Assembly: GCA_050943435.1 (NCBI GenBank) | Contig: JBMNPE010000024.1 | Location: 1 to 20,920, forward strand | Direction of reading: 5' to 3' | Source: RGIG5675 sp050943435 | GTDB taxonomy: Bacteria; Bacillota; Clostridia; Oscillospirales; Ruminococcaceae | Length of the DNA stretch: 20,920 bases | Shown: in pieces, positions 14,991 through 20,920 of the stretch | How the letters are laid out: the number at the start of each line of letters is the position of its first letter | How positions within the stretch are numbered: position 1 is the stretch's first letter | Translations under genes and position numbers: made by a program | The notes under the pieces: model-generated | The model's input: the letters and a program-made list of their open reading frames with translations, nothing else | Databases searched by the model: none | What the model was told of the DNA's origin: nothing

Positions 14991-16604
14991 ATGGACGGGA
15001 CATTGGAACACAGGGATATACTCAAAAACAGGACATTTCTCTATGTGACTGAGTTCTTCTCCGGCATGAGCGTCATGGCGGTGGAGCTTGGAGCGAGCAG
15101 GCTGCTTGCCCCTTATTTCAGCTCGTCCCAGATAGTCTGGACCATCATAATCGGGACGATCATGATAGCCATGGCCCTCGGGAACATGTGGGGCGGAAGG
15201 CAGGCCGACAAAGACCCTAATACTGACAAGCTTTTCAAGAGGATACTCATCGCCGCCGTCTGGATAGCGGCTATTCCGCTGTTCGGCAAATATGTGATCA
15301 TGGGGATTTCGGCCCTCGTGATACTCTCCGTGAACAGCAATTACCTGGCTGCGGCGGCCTTTGCATCCTGCATGATCGTATTTGTGTTCCCGCTGTTCCT
15401 GCTGGGAACCGTCACTCCTTCCCTTGCAAAATACTGCGTAAGGAACACAGGCGAGAGCGGCAAGATCGTCGGCACGCTCGAGGCATGCAGCACAATCGGA
15501 AGCATACTCGGGACATTTCTGCCGACGTTTGTCACGATCCCTACCGTGGGCACTGCAGTCACATTCCTGATATTTTCTGGAGTTCTCCTGGCAATAAGCC
15601 TCATATATTTCATATCAAGAAGAACGAAGAAGACCATGTGCATCGCAGCCTCTGTGGTCTTCATCATCTGTTCCATATTCGGGAATTCCGACAGCTTTGC
15701 ATTCTGGAGGGATGACATAGATTACGAAGGGGAATCAGTCTACAACTACCTGCAGGTCACTGAAGACGACAGCAGCGTGGTGCTGTCCACAAACGTGCTC
15801 TTCGGCGTTCAGTCCATATACATGAAGAGCGACACGCTGACAGGCATGTATTACGACTATGCCCTCGCGGCCCCGGTGCTCGCCGGGTACGAAGACAGAG
15901 ACAGCACGGACATCCTGGTTCTCGGCATGGGCTGCGGGACATATGCACAGCAGTGCTCCAGGTATTTCCCAAAGAGTTCGGTCGAAGGGGTCGAGATAGA
16001 TTCCAAGATTATATGGATAGCGAGGGAGTACTTCAATCTCCCGGACAGCGTAAAGGTCACCGAATACGACGGAAGGGCATTTCTCGAGGGAACAGACAAG
16101 AAATACGATGTCATCATGGTTGACGCATACCAGGACATAACGATACCTTTCCAGATGTCTTCGGTGGAGTTCTTCAATGAAGTGAAGTCCCACCTGACCG
16201 AGGGCGGGGTCATGGTAGTCAACATGAACATGCACAACGATGCGGAAGGCAGCATCAACGAATACCTGTGCGACACAATAGCATCCGTGTTCCCCGAGGT
16301 CTATACAGTTGACGTGGAGGGAAGCACCAACCGCGAGCTGTTTGCCTTTGAAAGCGCCGACCAGCTGGGAAACCTGACCCAGAGCAGCACCGGCCACTAT
16401 GACCTGGACAATATGCTTGGTACAGTCAGCGCAGGACTCGTAAAATATGAGGGAGGAGACCACATCCTCACGGATGACAAGGCACCTGTCGAGAGGCTCG
16501 GAATGAAGGCAATGGACTCGATAATAGAGAATGAGGTCAGCTACTACAAGGGGATAATCGAGGAGAAGGGCCTTAAGGAGCTCTTGAATGAGCTCCTGGG
16601 ATAA
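14991..16604 (+). CDS. Membrane-anchored spermidine-synthase-like methyltransferase-fold protein
   Basis: A 537-residue fusion. Residues ~15-235 hold six or seven hydrophobic helices of the type found in 'fused MFS/spermidine synthase' proteins. Residues ~300-480 are a Rossmann domain related to spermidine synthase, with LGMGCGT at 311-317, E335 and D337 (VEGVEID), YDGRAF at 359-364 and VDAYQD at 377-382. The canonical D-P-x-G-P active-site segment is absent: VDAYQD is followed by ITIPFQMSS. Putrescine aminopropylation is therefore doubtful and the substrate is open. The ATG at 14991 has no clear ribosome binding site and lies 4 bases after the preceding stop, which suggests translational coupling. 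An upstream in-frame TTG at 14958 is possible but unsupported. Confidence 0.82.
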   Translation: MDGTLEHRDILKNRTFLYVTEFFSGMSVMAVELGASRLLAPYFSSSQIVWTIIIGTIMIAMALGNMWGGRQADKDPNTDKLFKRILIAAVWIAAIPLFGKYVIMGISALVILSVNSNYLAAAAFASCMIVFVFPLFLLGTVTPSLAKYCVRNTGESGKIVGTLEACSTIGSILGTFLPTFVTIPTVGTAVTFLIFSGVLLAISLIYFISRRTKKTMCIAASVVFIICSIFGNSDSFAFWRDDIDYEGESVYNYLQVTEDDSSVVLSTNVLFGVQSIYMKSDTLTGMYYDYALAAPVLAGYEDRDSTDILVLGMGCGTYAQQCSRYFPKSSVEGVEIDSKIIWIAREYFNLPDSVKVTEYDGRAFLEGTDKKYDVIMVDAYQDITIPFQMSSVEFFNEVKSHLTEGGVMVVNMNMHNDAEGSINEYLCDTIASVFPEVYTVDVEGSTNRELFAFESADQLGNLTQSSTGHYDLDNMLGTVSAGLVKYEGGDHILTDDKAPVERLGMKAMDSIIENEVSYYKGIIEEKGLKELLNELLG

Positions 16605-16624
16605 CCGGGCAGGAAGCAGTGGAA

Positions 16625-16660
16625 AAAACGGAGAAGCATCAGCTGATGCTTCTCCGTTTT
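16625..16660. terminator. Bidirectional terminator, operon end and tRNA-Pro
   Basis: A long perfect inverted repeat (AACGGAGAAGCATCAG and its complement, extended by A/T pairs) has U-runs on both strands: TTTTCTT on plus and TTTTTTCC on minus. It ends the acyltransferase operon and, from the other side, the tRNA-Pro transcript. Confidence 0.92.
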
Positions 16661-16667
16661 CTTGTGC

Positions 16668-16743
16668 TGGTCCGAGTGGCGAGACTCGAACTCGCGGCAT
16701 CCAGTTCCCAAAACTGGCGCGCTACCAACTGCGCTACACCCGG
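16668..16743 (-). tRNA. tRNA-Pro (anticodon UGG)
   Basis: A complete 76-base cloverleaf on the minus strand with encoded CCA. The acceptor stem CCGGGTG pairs with CACTCGG (one G-U), the D arm contains GCGCAGTTGGTAGCGC, the anticodon stem CCAGT/ACTGG encloses TTTGGGA with TGG at positions 34-36, and the T arm is GCGAGTTCGAGTCTCGC. UGG can read all four proline codons when suitably modified. It stands alone with its own promoter and terminator. Confidence 0.98.
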
Positions 16744-16758
16744 TTTTCAGTGAAAATT

Positions 16759-16787
16759 AGTATAGAGCATGGACCGTTGAAAATCAA
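16759..16787 (-). promoter_or_regulatory. Promoter of tRNA-Pro
   Basis: On the minus strand TTGATT (16782-16787) and TATACT (16759-16764) are 17 bases apart, placing the start close to the mature 5' end at 16743. Confidence 0.7.
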
Positions 16788-16798
16788 ACATACAAAGG

Positions 16799-16843
16799 TG
16801 TAACCAGAATGTAACAGAAAGAAATGCAGCCGGGAACTATAAT
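16799..16843 (+). promoter_or_regulatory. Lipoprotein-gene promoter with an 11-bp-spaced direct repeat
   Basis: A perfect -10 TATAAT at 16838-16843 lacks a standard -35. In its place are two copies of TGTAAC (16799-16804 and 16810-16815), 11 bases apart on the same helix face. Direct hexamers at this spacing are typical sites for OmpR/PhoB-type response regulators, so activated transcription is likely; the regulator is not in the window. Confidence 0.5.
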
Positions 16844-16892
16844 TAGTTTGTAAGCATGCCAGCTTAACAGTGCATGTGTGGAGGAAAAACTT

Positions 16893-17849
16893 ATGAAAAA
16901 GTGGGTAAAGAGAGCCGGCGCGGTGATGCTCGCGCTGATTCTTGCGATTTCCGCAGCCGCATGTTCTTCAAGCGGCACATATGAGAACTTAACTACGACC
17001 GACGGAAACGGACAGTCATACGAGGCAGGCGTCGACACTACGGCCGATACAGGAAATTCCAGCGGGGACTACGGCTCCAAGATAGTGTATTCAGCACAGC
17101 TTCAGATCGAGACCATCGACTACGAGACAAGCATCAGCACTCTCAAGGACGCAATACAGGAGTACGGCGGATATATCGAATCCTCGAATACATACGGCGG
17201 ATATTCCTATTCTACTGATGAGGTATCGTCGAGAATTTATTCTGCGACAGTCCGCATACCTGTTGAAAACTATCAGGATTTCATGAATTCCGCTTCCAAT
17301 TTCGGAAATGTGACTTCAAAGACAGAGAGTTCGGAAGATGTGACATCAGCATATCTCGACATCGAGGCCCGCCTGGAAGCACTCGAGTCCCAGCGCGAGA
17401 GGCTGCTGGCTCTCGAGGAGCAGGCCCAGGACATGAGTTCCCTGCTCGAAATTGAGTCGCAGCTCTCAGACGTCCAGTATGAAATAGAAAACTACACTTC
17501 CCAGAAGAACTACTATGACAACAAGGTGAACTTCTCGACCGTAGAGATAGATATAGAGGAAGTGACGAAGATTACTGAACAGAATGGAGGCTTCTGGTCG
17601 AGGCTCGGAAATGCCTTTACCAAGTCCATATCCGATCTCGGAGCATTCTTTGAAGGCCTCATAGTAGTGATCGTGTACCTGCTTCCGTTCCTTGCGATAA
17701 TCGCAGTGATAGTGATCATCATCGTGGCGGTTTCCAGAAAAAAGAAGAAAAAGAGGATAGCGGCGGCACAGAATGCCCAGGCAGTGCCCGGGACGGCACA
17801 GACGGGGAACACAGCACCACAGAACTATCAGGGACCGGAACGCAAATAA
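16893..17849 (+). CDS. DUF4349-family lipoprotein with C-terminal membrane helix
   Basis: A 318-residue exported lipoprotein. The signal peptide has a KKWVKR start, a hydrophobic core and a cleavage site at ISAAAC with C24 as the likely lipidated residue. A short disordered linker follows, then the DUF4349 body: YSAQLQIETIDYETSISTL, RIYSATVRIPVENYQDFM, and a coiled-coil hairpin around SAYLDIEARLEALESQRERL and ESQLSDVQYEIENY. A hydrophobic helix near residues 259-282 and a KKKKK cluster anchor the C-terminus, with a low-complexity Gln/Ala/Pro tail inside. The family has no established function; an envelope role is inferred. GGAGGAAAAAC precedes the ATG at 16893, so the in-frame GTG at 16878 that overlaps it is rejected. 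Confidence 0.9.
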   Translation: MKKWVKRAGAVMLALILAISAAACSSSGTYENLTTTDGNGQSYEAGVDTTADTGNSSGDYGSKIVYSAQLQIETIDYETSISTLKDAIQEYGGYIESSNTYGGYSYSTDEVSSRIYSATVRIPVENYQDFMNSASNFGNVTSKTESSEDVTSAYLDIEARLEALESQRERLLALEEQAQDMSSLLEIESQLSDVQYEIENYTSQKNYYDNKVNFSTVEIDIEEVTKITEQNGGFWSRLGNAFTKSISDLGAFFEGLIVVIVYLLPFLAIIAVIVIIIVAVSRKKKKKRIAAAQNAQAVPGTAQTGNTAPQNYQGPERK

Positions 17850-17866
17850 CCAGCAGACAGCTGAAA

Positions 17867-17899
17867 AAAGCACTTCGCGAAATCTTCGCGAAGTGCTTT
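17867..17899. terminator. Convergent terminator, DUF4349 gene / mgtE
   Basis: A perfect 15-bp stem, AAAGCACTTCGCGAA against TTCGCGAAGTGCTTT, with an ATC loop. A-rich and T-rich ends on both sides make it work in both directions between two converging genes. Confidence 0.88.
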
Positions 17900-17913
17900 C
17901 TGCTAATAATGCA

Positions 17914-19272
17914 TCAGAGCCCGAGAAGCTGTGTAGCTACGGCGAAATAGATCGACAGCGATGTGGCATCTATTATCGTCGTGATGAGCGGGCTCGCCAT
18001 CACGGCCGGGTCGAAGCCTATCTTCTTTGCGAGCAGGGGCAGCGAACATCCGATAACCTTCGACAAAAAGATGTCGAAGACAAGGGTTATGCACACGACA
18101 GCTGCTATTATCACCGTCACACGGTCAAGAAGTATCATCTTGACAAAATTGCAGGCCGCAAGGGCAACCCCGCACAGCACGCCCACGCGCATCTCCTTCC
18201 AGAGCGCCTTGAAGATGTCCTTGAAGGCGACCTCCCCGAGGGAAATAGCCCTGATGATGGAGACGCTCGCCTGCGAGCCGGCATTTCCGCCTGTGTCCAT
18301 TATCATCGGTATGTAGGAGGTCAGGACCACATAAGCGGCAAGCGCATTCTCATACTTGGTGATTATCGCGCCTGTTATCGTCGCAGAAACCATCAGGATG
18401 AGAAGCCAGGGGATCCTCTTCTTGAACGTGGTCCAGACGCTGACCTTGAAGTACGGTACATCGCCGGAAGGGACTATTGCGGCCATCTTCTCGATGTCCT
18501 CCGTGACCTCTTCCTGCATGATGTCGACCACGTCATCGATGGTGATGATGCCGACCATCCTGTTCTCGTTGTCCACCACGGGCATCGCAGTCAGGTCGTA
18601 TTTCTGGAACATCTTTGCGGCGTCCTCCTGGTCGGTGAGGGTGCCTATGCTGATGACGTTGTCATCCATTATGTCCCCGACAAGCTTGTCGGGGCTGTTT
18701 ATCACCAGAGACCTCAGCATCACCGTCCCGACGAGCGTGCGCTGCTCCCCGAGGACATAGCATATGTTGACGGTCTCAGAGTCCATGCCTATGTCTCTGA
18801 TCCTCGATATGGCCTGCTGTACGGTCATCGCTTCCTTGAGGTCCACGTATTCGACCGTCATAAGGCTCCCGGCGCTGCCGTCGGGATATTTCAAAAGCTT
18901 GTTGATATACCGCCTGGTGTCCGGGCTTGCATGCTTCAGAAGCCTGTCGACGATGTTGGCGGGCATCTCCTCGAGGAGGTCCGTGGCATCGTCTGCCATC
19001 AGGTTGTCGATGATGTTTGATGCTTCCCTGTCTGACAGGGACTGAATAATGTACTGCTGATCGTCCAGCTCCAGGTTGGCGAAGACATCCACAGCCATGT
19101 CCTTGGGCAGGATGCGGAACATCTTCAGGGAATCCTCGTCCTCCATGTCGTCCATAATGGCAGCGACATCCTGTGCCTGCATGTCTGCCATTGCACTGCG
19201 GAGAGCGGAGTAATTCTTCTCCTCCAGGAGCTTTTTCAGGACTTTCTCGTCTTCAATAACCCTCTCGTCCAT
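17914..19272 (-). CDS. mgtE: Magnesium transporter MgtE
   Basis: A 452-residue Mg2+ channel of the MgtE family, gated by cytosolic Mg2+. The domains come in the standard order: the helical, acidic MgtE N domain (about 15-130), two CBS repeats (about 135-255), a connecting 'plug' helix, and five membrane helices from about 285. The pore signature PMIMDTGGNAGSQAS is at 322-336, and an aspartate in TTIIDATS near 435 corresponds to the pore Asp of the Thermus protein. GGAGGG, 5 bases before the ATG, sets the start at 19272. Its leader contains a possible short ORF and alternative hairpins, described separately. Cobalt or nickel transport is also seen in this family. Confidence 0.97.
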   Translation of the reverse strand: MDERVIEDEKVLKKLLEEKNYSALRSAMADMQAQDVAAIMDDMEDEDSLKMFRILPKDMAVDVFANLELDDQQYIIQSLSDREASNIIDNLMADDATDLLEEMPANIVDRLLKHASPDTRRYINKLLKYPDGSAGSLMTVEYVDLKEAMTVQQAISRIRDIGMDSETVNICYVLGEQRTLVGTVMLRSLVINSPDKLVGDIMDDNVISIGTLTDQEDAAKMFQKYDLTAMPVVDNENRMVGIITIDDVVDIMQEEVTEDIEKMAAIVPSGDVPYFKVSVWTTFKKRIPWLLILMVSATITGAIITKYENALAAYVVLTSYIPMIMDTGGNAGSQASVSIIRAISLGEVAFKDIFKALWKEMRVGVLCGVALAACNFVKMILLDRVTVIIAAVVCITLVFDIFLSKVIGCSLPLLAKKIGFDPAVMASPLITTIIDATSLSIYFAVATQLLGL

Positions 19273-19388
19273 GAGTTCCCTCCGTTACAGAAAATGGCCT
19301 CGTCCCACGATCGGGGCAAGGGTACGTCGCTGCTGAATAAACCACCGCTCATGGAACCACCACCCTTCCTGAATAGAGATATGCTCAT
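19236..19388 (-). CDS. Possible 50-codon leader ORF upstream of and overlapping mgtE
   Basis: An ATG at 19388 opens a 50-residue frame that ends at 19236, overlapping the first 37 bases of mgtE in another frame. The peptide begins MSISLFRKGGGS and repeats as MSGGLFSS, because the DNA carries ATGAGC...TATTCAG twice, 36 bases apart. It continues DVPLPRSWDEAIF. There is no ribosome binding site before the first ATG; the predicted transcript would start only about 8 bases upstream, so translation would be near-leaderless. The second, internal ATG follows GGGTGGTGG, a poor site. It may be a leader peptide or a chance open frame, which at this length is not rare. Confidence 0.35.
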   Translation of the reverse strand: MSISLFRKGGGSMSGGLFSSDVPLPRSWDEAIFCNGGNSWTRGLLKTRKS

Positions 19389-19396
19389 CTGGAGCA
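19298..19396 (-). promoter_or_regulatory. Candidate attenuator structures in the mgtE leader
   Basis: Read on the minus strand, the leader first forms TGCTC/GAGCA (19382-19396) around the first ATG. Further on, AAGGGT at 19362-19367 can pair with ACCCTT at 19318-19323. That second site also contributes to a hairpin CCTTGCCCC/GGGACGAGG (about 19298-19321), which is followed by CCATTTTC. The two pairings exclude each other, as in antiterminator/terminator switches. The U-run is only four bases, so termination strength is uncertain. No M-box core sequence is seen. Confidence 0.4.
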
Positions 19397-19402
19397 AGTA
19401 AA

Positions 19403-19431
19403 AGTCTATTCTACATGAGGGGAGATGTCAA
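19403..19431 (-). promoter_or_regulatory. Promoter of mgtE
   Basis: On the minus strand a perfect TTGACA (19426-19431) and TAGACT (19403-19408) are 17 bases apart. The expected start is near 19396, giving a leader of about 124 bases before mgtE, much longer than for other genes here. Confidence 0.7.
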
Positions 19432-19445
19432 ACAAAAAAAGCATG

Positions 19446-19475
19446 TTCCCGGGAGGCCCGTACGGGGCCCCGGAA
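19446..19475. repeat. G+C-rich inverted repeat between the mgtE and tyrS promoters
   Basis: An imperfect inverted repeat centred on the palindrome CCCGTACGGG, with outer arms TTCC/GGAA. On the minus strand it is followed five bases later by seven T, so it could act as a terminator against antisense transcription entering mgtE. It lies upstream of both promoters and could equally be an operator. Confidence 0.45.
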
Positions 19476-19489
19476 TGGGGCTTGAATTC

Positions 19490-19518
19490 TTGACATAAAC
19501 AGTCATCGGGGATATTTT
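19490..19518 (+). promoter_or_regulatory. Promoter of tyrS
   Basis: A perfect TTGACA (19490-19495) and TATTTT (19513-19518) are 17 bases apart. The implied leader is only about 43 bases, too short for a T-box. Confidence 0.65.
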
Positions 19519-19567
19519 TAATGGAACAACAGGACATATAAATAAAGGTATTCAGGGACGGTTTATC

Positions 19568-20782
19568 ATGAAAATCTACGAAGAACTTCAGGACAGGGGA
19601 CTAATCGCACAGGTTACGGATGAAGAGCCGATAAGGAAGCTGCTCGACAAGGGCGAGGCGACTTTCTACATCGGATTCGATCCGACTGCGGACAGCCTGC
19701 ATGTAGGACATTTCATGGCACTCTGCCTCATGAAGAGGCTCCAGCAGGCGGGAAACAGGCCGATAGCACTGGTCGGCGGCGGTACCGGTTATATTGGGGA
19801 CCCTTCCGGACGCACTGACATGCGCAAGATGATGACTCCCGAGACGATAGAGCACAACTGCGAATGCTTCAAGGCCCAGATGTCCAGGTTCATCGAGTTT
19901 GGAGAGGGCAAGGCCCTCATGGTCAACAACGCGGACTGGCTCCTAAAGCTCAATTATGTGGATGTCCTGAGAGAGGTCGGACCGTATTTCTCCGTCAACA
20001 ACATGCTGAGGGCAGAGTGCTACAAGCAGCGCATGGAGAGAGGCCTGTCATTCCTGGAATTCAACTACATGATCATGCAGAGCTACGACTTCTACTACAT
20101 GTTCAAGACCCTCGGGTGCAACATGCAGTTCGGCGGCGATGACCAGTGGTCCAACATGCTCGCCGGAACCGAGCTCATAAGGAAGAAGCTCGGAAAGGAC
20201 GCATATGCAATGACCATGACACTGCTCCTCAACTCCGAAGGCAAGAAGATGGGCAAGACTGCGAGGGGAGCCGTCTGGCTCGATCCAAACAAGACGTCTC
20301 CGTACGAATTCTATCAGTACTGGAGAAACATCAACGACGCCGATGTCATGAAATGCTTCAAGATGCTGACCTTCCTCCCTCTCGAGGAGATCTCCGAAAT
20401 AGAGAAATGGGATCCGTCCAGGATCAATGAAAAGAAGGAGCTTCTTGCACACGAGCTGACCGAGCTCGTCCATGGCAAGGAAGAAGCCGACAAGGCGCAG
20501 GCTGCCGCAAGGTCCGTATTCGTGGAAGGCGGCACGGACGCACCGGAAGTCGAGTTCTCGATGACCGATCTTAAGGACGGCAGAATATCTGCCTCGGACA
20601 TCCTCGTCAAGTGCGGATTTGCGAAGTCGAGGAGCGAGGCAAGAAGGCTGCTCGATCAGGGCGGCGCCGAGATAAACGGCGAAAAGGCCACCTTCTCCTC
20701 CAGCTATTCGGAAGATGAGCTGAGAAAGGGCTTCCTAGTCAAGAAGGGCAAGAAGAACATCAAGAAGGCGGTACTGAAATAG
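19568..20782 (+). CDS. tyrS: Tyrosyl-tRNA synthetase
   Basis: Charges tRNA-Tyr with tyrosine; cytosolic class I homodimer. The 404-residue protein has HVGH at 45-48, the tyrosine-pocket segments YMIMQSYDF at 167-175 and GGDDQWSN at 189-196, and KMGKT at 227-231 in the KMSKS position. The C-terminal S4 domain (about 340-404, with CGFAKSRSEARRLLDQGG) binds tRNA. KMGKT rather than KFGKS or KFGKT, together with the HVGH form, resembles the TyrZ-like branch more than B. subtilis TyrS, but I cannot settle this by eye. The start is supported by CAGGGACGG upstream. It has no T-box. Confidence 0.96.
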   Translation: MKIYEELQDRGLIAQVTDEEPIRKLLDKGEATFYIGFDPTADSLHVGHFMALCLMKRLQQAGNRPIALVGGGTGYIGDPSGRTDMRKMMTPETIEHNCECFKAQMSRFIEFGEGKALMVNNADWLLKLNYVDVLREVGPYFSVNNMLRAECYKQRMERGLSFLEFNYMIMQSYDFYYMFKTLGCNMQFGGDDQWSNMLAGTELIRKKLGKDAYAMTMTLLLNSEGKKMGKTARGAVWLDPNKTSPYEFYQYWRNINDADVMKCFKMLTFLPLEEISEIEKWDPSRINEKKELLAHELTELVHGKEEADKAQAAARSVFVEGGTDAPEVEFSMTDLKDGRISASDILVKCGFAKSRSEARRLLDQGGAEINGEKATFSSSYSEDELRKGFLVKKGKKNIKKAVLK

Positions 20783-20802
20783 GCACGGGCCTTTACCTTT
20801 AA

Positions 20803-20920
20803 ATGAGAACAGCTGTAAAAATCACATCCGTTATATTGATCATCGCACTTGCGGCGTGCTGCTATTTCTTCCTGCCGGAGGATCTGACTTCCCACGGCAT
20901 AGAGGCCTCCCAGTTTCCGG
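20803..20920 (+). CDS. N-terminus of an exported or membrane protein, cut by the window edge
   Basis: An ATG 20 bases after tyrS opens a frame that runs off the window. The 39 visible residues start MRTAVKITSVILIIALAACC, a short basic start and a hydrophobic core. This is either a signal peptide with a possible lipobox (LAAC, Cys19) or a membrane anchor, followed by YFFLPEDLTSHG. No clear ribosome binding site precedes it, so the start could be wrong. The family cannot be told from this fragment. Confidence 0.5.
   Translation, partial: MRTAVKITSVILIIALAACCYFFLPEDLTSHGIEASQFP

Noticed and set aside
17773..19020. 415-residue open frame opposite mgtE
   Set aside because: It is extremely rich in His, Arg and Asp, typical of the complement of a conserved gene, and it crosses the terminator at 17867-17899.
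19290..19375. T-box-like sequence in the mgtE leader (AAGGGTGGTGGTTCC followed by a GGGACGAGG hairpin)
   Set aside because: It resembles the AGGGTGG antiterminator core and a T-box terminator. However, the predicted transcript leaves no room for Stem I and the specifier loop, the full core is not matched, and mgtE is not a usual T-box target.
19273..19400. M-box (Mg2+) riboswitch before mgtE
   Set aside because: Expected from the gene, but none of the conserved M-box segments is present and the leader is too short for that fold.

Overview
The window reads as a chromosomal segment of an anaerobic, Gram-positive-type Bacillota (Clostridia). Supporting signs are strong GGAGG-type ribosome binding sites, occasional TTG and GTG starts, two-iron superoxide reductase, alpha2-type glycyl-tRNA synthetase, a B. 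subtilis-type MetRS with a C-terminal tRNA-binding domain, Xpt, and sigma-A-like promoters. The heavy use of AGG/AGA and ATA codons at mid G+C would fit a gut lineage such as Eubacteriales family XIII, but that placement is a guess. There is no sign of phage, insertion sequence, CRISPR array or integron; most genes are housekeeping or small accessory operons.

Layout. 1-301: tail of a Gly/Ser/Arg-repeat protein (+), then a Nudix hydrolase (+) ending at a two-way terminator. 1070-1916: rplM-rpsI (-) from a clear promoter. 2192-4937: a low-complexity two-helix membrane protein, then metG (+). 5019-9426: a minus-strand run glyQS, an ATP-grasp ligase, psuK, psuG, ending at a terminator shared with metG. 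9606-11081: xpt, a PepSY-like anchored protein, a 52-residue membrane protein and desulfoferrodoxin (+). A structured 247-bp spacer follows, then an orphan BtpA/SgcQ-family gene. 12220-13644: gltS (-). 13826-16604: an acyltransferase with a zinc ribbon, coupled to a membrane-anchored spermidine-synthase-like protein (+). 16668-16743: tRNA-Pro(UGG) (-). 16893-17849: a DUF4349 lipoprotein (+). 17914-19272: mgtE (-). 19568-20782: tyrS (+), then the start of an exported protein cut by the window edge.

How the parts work together. Pseudouridine-5'-phosphate breakdown (PsuK then PsuG) is complete but has no transporter; its gene partner is an ATP-grasp enzyme of the sugar-transfer-associated type, whose stop codon overlaps the psuK ribosome binding site. 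Xpt salvages xanthine in the same transcript as a superoxide reductase and two small membrane proteins. Three aminoacyl-tRNA synthetase genes lie here and none has a visible T-box.

The most interesting regulatory signal is the mgtE 5' region. It has a good promoter, a possible near-leaderless 50-codon upstream ORF with an internal repeat and an Asp-Val-Pro-Leu-Pro-Arg stretch, and mutually exclusive RNA pairings ahead of the mgtE start. This loosely recalls the mgtL leader of enteric bacteria and might be a Mg2+-responsive attenuator. It is a hypothesis, not a demonstrated system.
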